NCBI GenBank assembly: GCA_050248595.1
Contig: JBFWSB010000174.1
Location: forward strand, 1 to 9,163
DNA: 9,163 nucleotides
Source: JAGWAZ01 sp050248595
Lineage (GTDB): Bacteria > Bacteroidota > Ignavibacteria > OLB7
Direction of reading: 5' to 3'
Positions 1 to 4,308 of this stretch are shown here, piece by piece. The translations under genes and the position numbers were made by a program. Position 1 is the stretch's first letter. Every line of letters starts with the position of its first letter. The notes under the pieces were generated by a model. That model did no database searches, was not told the DNA's origin, and was given only the letters and a program-made list of their open reading frames with translations.

Positions 1-157
1 ATGGAGATGCAGCCTCCTGCACTGGCATGAGTTTCTTCCAACCCATCGCCTCGGCAGCGGAACGAATGGTGTCAGGGATATCATCGATAGTCCAGGGAGG
101 AAGGGTTTCTTCGGGCTGAATTAGGATTGACTGGGTTATTGTCTCTGGTTCGGACAT
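1..157 (-). CDS. DEAD/DEAH-box RNA helicase, N-terminus only (runs off the window)
   Basis: This is the first 52 codons of a minus-strand gene that continues beyond the left edge. The ATG is at 155-157. The translation has a short acidic, Pro-rich leader and then a helicase Q motif, G39-W-K-K-L-M-P-V-Q47, with an aromatic residue (Trp22) exactly 17 residues upstream of the motif. That is the spacing known for the Q motif of DEAD-box RNA helicases, which contacts the adenine of ATP. The Walker A (AxxGxGKT) and DEAD motifs would lie outside the window, so the family call rests on the Q motif alone. An in-frame GTG lies five codons upstream and could be the true start. No Shine-Dalgarno sequence is visible before either start. 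The gene is divergent from the plus-strand gene at 446, so 158-445 should hold both promoters. An alternative is another SF2 helicase of the Lhr or DEAH type. Confidence 0.68.
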   Translation of the reverse strand, partial: MSEPETITQSILIQPEETLPPWTIDDIPDTIRSAAEAMGWKKLMPVQEAASP

Positions 158-445
158 AGGCTTCGGACTCACGTTAGTATACTGTTCTGCGAAGGAGGGA
201 TAGACCCCGAGAGGAGAGGATTGGCTATTGTTAGATTTCATCTGCCTGCCAACTCCACTATGCCATTCACGAAAAATACAAGTTACAACGACTTCCCTCC
301 ACTTTCAAAGATTCCCACCCTCTTCTTCAAGCTGAAATCAGGGAAGGCTCTCCATAGACGACGAAAAACCTTCCCCTCTCACAATGAAACATCGTATCTT
401 TCCAACCTCGTTCAACCTTCATCATAACCAACTGAATGATCTGCT
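158..445. other. Divergent intergenic region, no gene seen
   Basis: This spacer lies between the divergent helicase and DUF6916-like genes, so promoters for both are expected here. I see no convincing -35/-10 pair. The one structural element is a 7-bp inverted repeat, GGGAAGG at 341-347 and CCTTCCC at 369-375, with a 21-base loop and no T-run. An open frame across 221-427 starts with TTG and has no recognisable protein features. I treat it as non-coding. Confidence 0.5.
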
Positions 446-763
446 ATGAAATTCGATTTGGAACTGACCTATTCGATATTTGAGGATAAGGTGGATAACA
501 CGTTCACCGTCAACCTTGGAGAGTCAACACTGGACTTGCAACTTGTGGAGGCAACGCAGATAAAGCCTGTACCGAAGGGGCCAGGAGTGCCCGAGAGTTT
601 GCGCGATGAGCCGTTCTCACTACTCTTCCGTGGCCCAGAGTCGACATTCCTACCGCAACGCCTCTATGACTTCAACCACGAAACGTTGGGGGAATTCACA
701 ATGTTTATCACGGCCACAGGAAAGGATGAGGAAGGGATCTATTACGAAGCTCTTGTGAATTAA
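446..763 (+). CDS. DUF6916-like small protein associated with tail-collar genes
   Basis: This 105-residue protein has no signal peptide, membrane segment or cysteine and is probably cytoplasmic or part of a complex. Its layout matches, from memory, the DUF6916 family: an N-terminal stretch with 'F' and 'L-E' strands (residues 4-35), a central block EPFSLLFRGP at 55-64, then 'LPQRLYDFNHETLGEF' at 69-84, and a C-terminal strand ending YYEALVN. Members of this family are often encoded near phage-tail-collar (MdpB-type) proteins, as three such genes are here. The biochemical role is unknown, and the beta-rich pattern suggests a small structural or chaperone-like domain. The ATG at 446 is the natural start because the conserved N-terminal strand follows at once. 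There is no clear ribosome-binding site. It is the only gene on the plus strand here, so it is not in the collar operon. Family confidence is moderate to good, and function is unassigned. Confidence 0.72.
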   Translation: MKFDLELTYSIFEDKVDNTFTVNLGESTLDLQLVEATQIKPVPKGPGVPESLRDEPFSLLFRGPESTFLPQRLYDFNHETLGEFTMFITATGKDEEGIYYEALVN

Positions 764-790
764 GCTCGCTCGAAAGGAGCTTCCTAATTC
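757..790 (+). other. Hairpin spanning the stop codon of the DUF6916-like gene
   Basis: Two nested dyads fold the gene end. GAATT at 757-761 pairs with AATTC at 786-790, and AAGCTC at 762-767 pairs with GAGCTT at 777-782. The loop is 9 bases and one side has a 3-base bulge. The stop codon TAA (761-763) lies within the stem. No T-run follows, so it is not a classical terminator. It may be a 3'-end stabilising stem or an attenuating structure, or it may be incidental. Confidence 0.4.
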
Positions 791-846
791 GCAGATCGAG
801 TAGCGGCAAGAGGAAGGGTGTAGCTAAGGACATTAGAGATTTATAC

Positions 847-891
847 GAAGAGTGGAAGGGTATTCTCTACAGAACATCCTTCCACTCTTTT
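847..891 (+). terminator. Intrinsic terminator downstream of the DUF6916-like gene
   Basis: A 12-bp perfect stem, AAGAGTGGAAGG (848-859) with CCTTCCACTCTT (878-889), runs into the run TTTT at 888-891. The 18-base loop contains a further short stem, TTCT/AGAA (863-866 and 871-874). It lies about 85 bases after the stop codon at 761-763 on the coding strand. This is the form expected of a Rho-independent terminator for the plus-strand gene. On the minus strand it would also sit downstream of the GNAT gene, with an A-run rather than a T-run on the far side. Confidence 0.68.
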
Positions 892-987
892 CGTTGAGAG
901 TTTTACCTGACACCAAAAACTAATACTCAATAAAGAAGCGGTAGACGTATATCGTCGTGCAGACAAAGGCTATCCTGAAAAGGGTTT

Positions 988-1118
988 GTCGTGCTGAGGT
1001 CTGCCGAAGCATCTCACCGGCTCAGTAGTGCACCACTCGTTTCGCCGTACTCCTTGTGAGATTACCTGCGGTGCTGCCTGCGGCGGTCTTCATTCGGCTT
1101 CGCTTCATTCTGAGTGAC
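988..1118. repeat. Candidate dispersed REP/MITE-like element with degenerate inverted ends
   Basis: The left end begins GTCGTGCTGAGG (988-999) and continues into GAAGCATCTCACC. The right end, read in reverse complement from 1118, begins GTCACTCAGAATGAAGCGAA. Both resemble diverged versions of the intergenic repeat theme 'GTCATKCTGAGCGAAGCGAAG...ATCTCACC', which I recall as widespread in several bacterial phyla. Internally ATCTCAC (1011-1017) pairs with GTGAGAT (1056-1062), and a near-palindrome AGTAGTGCACCACT sits at 1024-1037. The interval is non-coding on both strands. Copy number cannot be seen from one window, so the repeat call is inferential. Confidence 0.45.
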
Positions 1119-1175
1119 ATCATTGAAGTGGCTGATGCACAGCTCCTTCAACGCTTCTCTCAACTGATTCGGAGA

Positions 1176-1649
1176 TTAAGCTCTCTCGCTGTTCCACTCC
1201 ATCTGGTAGTGAGCCTCGGTCTCCCCTGTTTTTTCAAAACCGAGAGCACTCAACATATCGAACCAACCTCCCAGTTGCTCCACTTGAACGGAGATTGGCT
1301 TCCCCACCTCTTCAGCTTCTGCCTGAATATCTTGGATGATCGATTCGTAAACTCCCTTCCCATTATAGTCGGGAAGAATTTCGAGAGCAATGATTCTGAA
1401 CTCTTCCTCCTTACGCTGAAGTATAAGGCGTCCAATTTTTTTCTTCTCATTCAGGATCAACGAATCCTCTGCATCATCAAAGAATTTGTCGTAGTGCTTT
1501 TTCCTCGCATCATATTGCGAACGTATAAAGTGGCGACGTTGGGGACGTGTCAGCTTTGTATGCTCCAAGTCCCTCTCTTTAATAGCTCCGAAAAGCTCAA
1601 ACAAGAACGATTCGTCCGGTGCTGCCACTGGTCGTAATGAAATAGACAC
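1176..1649 (-). CDS. GNAT-family N-acetyltransferase linked to tail-collar genes
   Basis: This 157-residue protein is a single GNAT domain, a cytoplasmic enzyme class that moves an acetyl group from acetyl-CoA to an amine. It opens with the typical first strand SISLRPVAAPDE (residues 2-13). It has a long charged helical section with 'QRRHFIRSQYDARKKHY' (37-53), then a beta strand and the acetyl-CoA-binding motif A at 92-105 (LPDYNGKGVYESII). It ends with the motif-B-like 'LSALGFEKTG' (133-142) and a final 'YQMEW' strand. The motif-A loop reads N-G-K-G-V and is a little non-standard. The start is GTG at 1647-1649, supported by GAGGAG at 1657-1662 with 7-base spacing. From memory, this subtype, with its 'FLFELF...QRR.F...Q...R..HY' region, commonly neighbours MdpB-type collar proteins and DUF6916 proteins. 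The substrate is unknown; a collar or DUF6916 protein is conceivable but unsupported. Confidence 0.85.
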   Translation of the reverse strand: MSISLRPVAAPDESFLFELFGAIKERDLEHTKLTRPQRRHFIRSQYDARKKHYDKFFDDAEDSLILNEKKKIGRLILQRKEEEFRIIALEILPDYNGKGVYESIIQDIQAEAEEVGKPISVQVEQLGGWFDMLSALGFEKTGETEAHYQMEWNSERA

Positions 1650-1656
1650 GCTCTCT

Positions 1657-1662
1657 CTCCTC
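1657..1662 (-). promoter_or_regulatory. Ribosome-binding site for the GNAT gene
   Basis: The minus strand reads GAGGAG, 7 bases before a GTG codon. This site decides the non-ATG start at 1649. It contrasts with the housekeeping genes in the window, which show no such motif. Confidence 0.6.
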
Positions 1663-1822
1663 TAACCCTTTAGAATGTTTGACTCTGTTGATTAGCTGAC
1701 TTCCGCAGTTATCCAACAACCGCGCTCTAAACTTTTTTGATATCTAAAAATGAGCAATTCCCACGTTATAGCACTCCCCACTCGACTCGCACTACTATAA
1801 GGAACCTGTACTGGCATAAGAT

Positions 1823-1867
1823 AGAGACGGCAGAGTCTGGATCGGATCCAATGACTCTGCCGTCTCT
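1823..1867. terminator. Long near-perfect hairpin, probable (bidirectional) terminator of the collar operon
   Basis: AGAGACGGCAGAGTC (1823-1837) is perfectly complementary to GACTCTGCCGTCTCT (1853-1867). The stem continues with TGGAT/ATCCA (1838-1842 and 1846-1850) around a CGG loop, with only a 2-base bulge (1851-1852), giving about 20 paired bases. On the plus strand it is followed by TTTT (1867-1870). On the minus strand it lies about 60 bases after the last collar stop codon, is preceded by an A-run and is followed by the less uniform TATCTT. The most natural role is to end the leftward collar transcript before the GNAT gene. However, the better T-run faces the other way, where no gene ends. 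Confidence 0.62.
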
Positions 1868-1927
1868 TTTCACTTCAACGGTATTCAAGAAGTGTTGCCT
1901 CGATAGCCTCATCTATATTAACTGCGA

Positions 1928-2449
1928 TTAACCGCGCGGAGGAAAGACACCGTAGAGTGCAATCACAAAGGCAATCACCAAGTATGGCTGCATGTTGTTG
2001 TGTGGCTGGCCCCCTCCCGCGAAACTAATCGCGTTCGCATTCATCGTCCCGGTTCCTGTCCCAGCATATGTTGCTGTAGTCTCCCCTCCTTCAGCTGCCC
2101 AGAAACCGTTAATCGGCGTAAACTGAGTACCGGGACTTCCATTGGCGTTGGCCAAGTGGTTGTGCGACGGCATCTGCGTTGTAGTTAAGGTCACTGTCTC
2201 CGACCCCGATTTCTGACCTTCAGTGCGGTCAGATAACCCCGGACCTTGTCCCATGTGCATAGGAGCGCGGCCACGTAGATCGGGGAGGGCAAACGTGGTT
2301 ACTCCATCCCCCCCATACGTTGTGCCGATCAATGAGAAGAGTGCCTGGTTCTGATTGATTGGTATAAGTTGGCCATCGCAGAATGCCCAGCTACGGGGCG
2401 CGAAGTTGAAGGCAACCATGGAAATTTGCCCAATAAATGGTTCTACCAT
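1928..2449 (-). CDS. Phage-tail-collar domain protein (MdpB-like), copy 1
   Basis: This 173-residue protein carries a phage Tail Collar domain (as in PF07484) of the kind found in 'microcystin-dependent protein' MdpB/COG4675. Visible family marks are the N-terminal EPFIGQISMVAFNFAPRSWAFCDGQ block (residues 3-27), 'LFSLIGTTYGGDG' (37-49), 'TTFALPDLRGR' (51-61), 'GPGL' (69-72), the histidine motif MPSHNH (93-98), and the C-terminal 'QPYLVIAFVIALYGVFPPR' (154-172). In phage T4-type collar or short-tail-fibre proteins, related His-x-His sites bind metal; this is family knowledge, not shown here. There is no signal peptide. The start is ATG at 2447-2449, with a GGAG motif 11 bases upstream. It is the last of three tandem copies, 84 bases after copy 2, and is followed by the hairpin at 1823-1867. 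It could be a structural piece of a contractile-tail-like particle or a free-standing adhesive protein. Confidence 0.9.
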   Translation of the reverse strand: MVEPFIGQISMVAFNFAPRSWAFCDGQLIPINQNQALFSLIGTTYGGDGVTTFALPDLRGRAPMHMGQGPGLSDRTEGQKSGSETVTLTTTQMPSHNHLANANGSPGTQFTPINGFWAAEGGETTATYAGTGTGTMNANAISFAGGGQPHNNMQPYLVIAFVIALYGVFPPRG

Positions 2450-2533
2450 ATGTATATTCTCTCCATTTGTTTTCTGTGAATATTACTGCTACACCTTGCT
2501 TACGCAGAAAGTAAAATTTCCCTCCCTCGCCGG

Positions 2534-3055
2534 TTAACTCCGCGGTGGGAAATATCCGTAGAGTGCAATAACAAAAGCAATCACTAAGTATGGTTGCATG
2601 TTATTGTGTGGCTGGCTTCCTCCTGTATTGCTGATCGCGTTCGCATTCATCACCCCGTTTGCTGTAGCAGCATATGTTGCTGTAGTCTCCCCTCCCTCAG
2701 CTGCCCAGAAACCGTTAATCGGCGTAAACTGACCACCAGGATTTCCATTGGCCTCAACCAAGTGGTTGTGCGACGGCATCTGTGATGCCACTAAGGTCAC
2801 CGTCTCCGAGCCTGAACTCTCCCCTTCAACGCGGGGTGTAAGTCCTGGTCCAGTCCCTTTGTGCAATGGAATTCGGCTTTGCAGATTGGGGAGGGCAAAC
2901 GTTGTCCGCCCATCACCGCCATACGTTGTACCGATCAATGAAAAGAGTGCCGTATTCTGGGCAATGGACATAAGTTGTCCATTACACAATGCCCAGCTAC
3001 GGGGCGCAAAGTTGAAGGCAACCATGGAAATTTGCCCAATGTATGGTTCTGTCAT
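2534..3055 (-). CDS. Phage-tail-collar domain protein (MdpB-like), copy 2
   Basis: This is the second of three 173-residue collar paralogues. It keeps the same blocks in the same places: 'PYIGQISMVAFNFAPRSWALCNGQ' at 4-27, 'SLIGTTYGGDG' at 39-49, MPSHNH at 93-98, 'FTPINGFWAAEGGET' at 110-124 and the 'PYLVIAFVIALYGYFPPR' tail. It is the most divergent copy around residues 28-34 and 57-66 ('NLQSRIPLHKG' instead of 'DLRGR.P.HMG') and at 99-108. I chose ATG at 3053-3055 because it aligns with the other two copies and has a GAGG motif (3064-3067) 8 bases upstream. A longer frame adding 20 residues up to 3115 is rejected. Copies 2 and 3 are separated by 83 bases, and the three starts are spaced 605-606 bases apart, pointing to tandem duplication. 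The molecular role is as for copy 1. Confidence 0.9.
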   Translation of the reverse strand: MTEPYIGQISMVAFNFAPRSWALCNGQLMSIAQNTALFSLIGTTYGGDGRTTFALPNLQSRIPLHKGTGPGLTPRVEGESSGSETVTLVASQMPSHNHLVEANGNPGGQFTPINGFWAAEGGETTATYAATANGVMNANAISNTGGSQPHNNMQPYLVIAFVIALYGYFPPRS

Positions 3056-3138
3056 AAGTATATCCTCTGTAAGTTTCTCGTGAATTCGAATTATCAACTT
3101 GGTCGTTGTCGACACAACAGAATGTTATGCTCGATTCT

Positions 3139-3660
3139 CTAACTCCGTGGTGGAAAAACTCCCTCTAAAGCGATTGTAAAGGCAATCACCAAGTATGGCT
3201 GCATGTTGTTGTGTGACTGATTCCCACCAGCCAAACCAATTGCATTCGGATTCATCATCCCGGTCGCGGTTGCAGCATATGTTGCCACTGTTTCCGTTCC
3301 CTCGGCTGCCCAGAAACCATTAATCGGCGTAAACTGAGTACCAGGACTTCCATTGGCGTTGGCCAAGTGGTTGTGCGACGGCATTTGCGATGAGAGGAGT
3401 GTCACAGTTTCTGTACCTCCTACTTGGCCTTCTCTATAGGAAGATAACCCTGGTCCCTGCCCCATGTGCAGTGGAACTCGGCCACGTAGGTCGGGGAGGG
3501 CGAACGTTGTCCGGCCATCACCACCGTACGTTGTACCGATCAATGAGAAGAGTGCGGTGTACTGACTGATTGGTAAAAGTTGGCCATCGCAGAATGCCCA
3601 GCCACGCGGAGCAAAGTTGAAAGCAACCATAGAGATCTGGCCGATATAAGGCGTAACCAT
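3139..3660 (-). CDS. Phage-tail-collar domain protein (MdpB-like), copy 3 (first in operon)
   Basis: This is the promoter-proximal member of the collar trio and again has 173 residues. The ATG at 3658-3660 has the best ribosome-binding site in the window, AAGGAG at 3669-3674 with 8-base spacing. This overrules an upstream in-frame start that would add 58 unrelated residues. Domain blocks are as in the other copies: 'APRGWAFCDGQ' (17-27), 'GGDGRTTFALPDLRGR' (46-61), MPSHNH (93-98), 'SPGTQFTPINGFWAAEG' (105-121), 'PYLVIAF.IAL' near 155-165. Its distinctive changes are 'TETVATY' (122-128) where the others have 'GETTATY', and 'SHNN' where the others have 'PHNN' just before the C-terminal block. 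Expression is probably driven from the long spacer upstream (3661-4308). The three proteins may assemble together or provide variant tips. I infer that from their equal length and common core. Confidence 0.9.
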   Translation of the reverse strand: MVTPYIGQISMVAFNFAPRGWAFCDGQLLPISQYTALFSLIGTTYGGDGRTTFALPDLRGRVPLHMGQGPGLSSYREGQVGGTETVTLLSSQMPSHNHLANANGSPGTQFTPINGFWAAEGTETVATYAATATGMMNPNAIGLAGGNQSHNNMQPYLVIAFTIALEGVFPPRS

Positions 3661-3668
3661 GAGATGTT

Positions 3669-3674
3669 CTCCTT
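3669..3674 (-). promoter_or_regulatory. Strong Shine-Dalgarno site for collar copy 3
   Basis: The minus strand reads AAGGAG, 8 bases before the ATG at 3658-3660. It fixes the start of the first collar gene and implies efficient translation of the operon's leading gene. Confidence 0.7.
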
Positions 3675-4253
3675 GAAATTGTAACTGTCTAAAAATTAAT
3701 CGGAAGTAGCAACAAACCGTGGTATTCGGTTTTAAAGGAACCCAAATTCCAGACGAAGAGACCAACGTGAGAGGAACTCCCTGCACGGAAAATTCTGCAA
3801 TTGGAGTACGTATTGGGTATGTCGGGAAAACCACCCTGGTCTACCGAGAGTCGCATCTGCAGAGGAACTATCCGACAGATAGTTTTCTTCACGCAGATAC
3901 AGGATCCGATGATTTCAGTCTATAGTGAGCACGACATTCGTCCGCCCCACTGCAAACCGAACCTGGTTCCCATCCCGACCTCAATAAACTTCTTCAAGGA
4001 AGAGAGAATAGAGGTTGGAGGGTATTCGCATAACATCCCCTGTCAAGCATGGTCCCGTACATTAGTGACAGGTTCTGAACCAATCCACAAGCCTACAATA
4101 TCAAGCCAGCCACGGCTCGTGTTAGCATTTGTAGACAAAGTTCAGGAAGTTACAAAAGATGTCTTTGCCGTGAAAGAAGTGGAAGAAATAAAGTGATGAA
4201 AATCTGCTTACATAAACGGAAAGTATTCAGAAGACCATCGGGTATGGTAGAGA

Positions 4254-4272
4254 AGAAAAGACCGCCAAGCGG
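4254..4272 (-). terminator. Weak terminator candidate after metH
   Basis: On the minus strand, about 40 bases past the metH stop codon, a minimal GC stem CCGC/GCGG (4269-4272 with 4262-4265, 3-base loop) is followed by TCTTTTCTTC. The T-rich tail is right for an intrinsic terminator, but a 4-bp stem is too short to be convincing on its own. Confidence 0.28.
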
Positions 4273-4308
4273 AACTAAAAAGCACCCGCCCCCTTGGACG
4301 ACTGTTCA

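Larger units (their letters stand above)
1650..1927. other. Intergenic spacer between collar genes and GNAT gene
   Basis: Apart from the GNAT ribosome-binding site and the long hairpin, I see no gene in this spacer. A weak minus-strand promoter-like pair exists upstream of the GNAT gene (TTGTTG, 17 bases, GCTAAT, near 1690-1720). It matches the consensus poorly and is offered only as a pointer. Confidence 0.3.
3661..4308. other. 648-base spacer upstream of the collar operon, no convincing gene
   Basis: This spacer lies between the end of metH and the start of the collar operon, both on the minus strand. It should hold the metH terminator and the collar promoter. A plus-strand open frame runs across 3801-4196 (TTG start, 131 residues) and ends in a charged stretch, VDKVQEVTKDVFAVKEVEEIK-like in its last 20 or so residues. 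It resembles no family I know, lacks a ribosome-binding site and has an irregular composition. I therefore regard it as probably non-coding or a decayed gene. No tRNA, riboswitch or clear repeat was recognised. Confidence 0.4.

Noticed and set aside
1250..1450. 66-codon minus-strand frame inside the GNAT gene
   Set aside because: It overlaps the GNAT gene in another frame and has no independent features.
1056..1637. 193-codon plus-strand open frame opposite the GNAT gene
   Set aside because: It lies antisense to a clear GNAT domain, and its translation is a low-complexity Leu/Phe-rich shadow with no recognisable family.
2534..3115. Collar copy 2 with a 20-residue N-terminal extension
   Set aside because: The extension has no match in the other two copies, and the ribosome-binding site at 3064-3067 points to the ATG at 3055.
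1928..3660. Repeated near-identical blocks that could look like a CRISPR or tandem-repeat array
   Set aside because: The repeats are about 605 bases apart and lie in frame inside paralogous collar genes.
1928..3660. Prophage or contractile injection system
   Set aside because: Only collar-domain genes are present; no sheath, tube, baseplate, AAA ATPase, integrase or lysis gene is visible within the window.
3139..3834. Collar copy 3 with a 58-residue N-terminal extension
   Set aside because: The strong AAGGAG and the alignment with its paralogues place the start at 3660. The upstream open frame appears fortuitous.
4060..4095. tRNA-like T-arm around GGTTCTGAACC
   Set aside because: There is no matching acceptor stem, anticodon arm or D-arm at the right distances on either strand.
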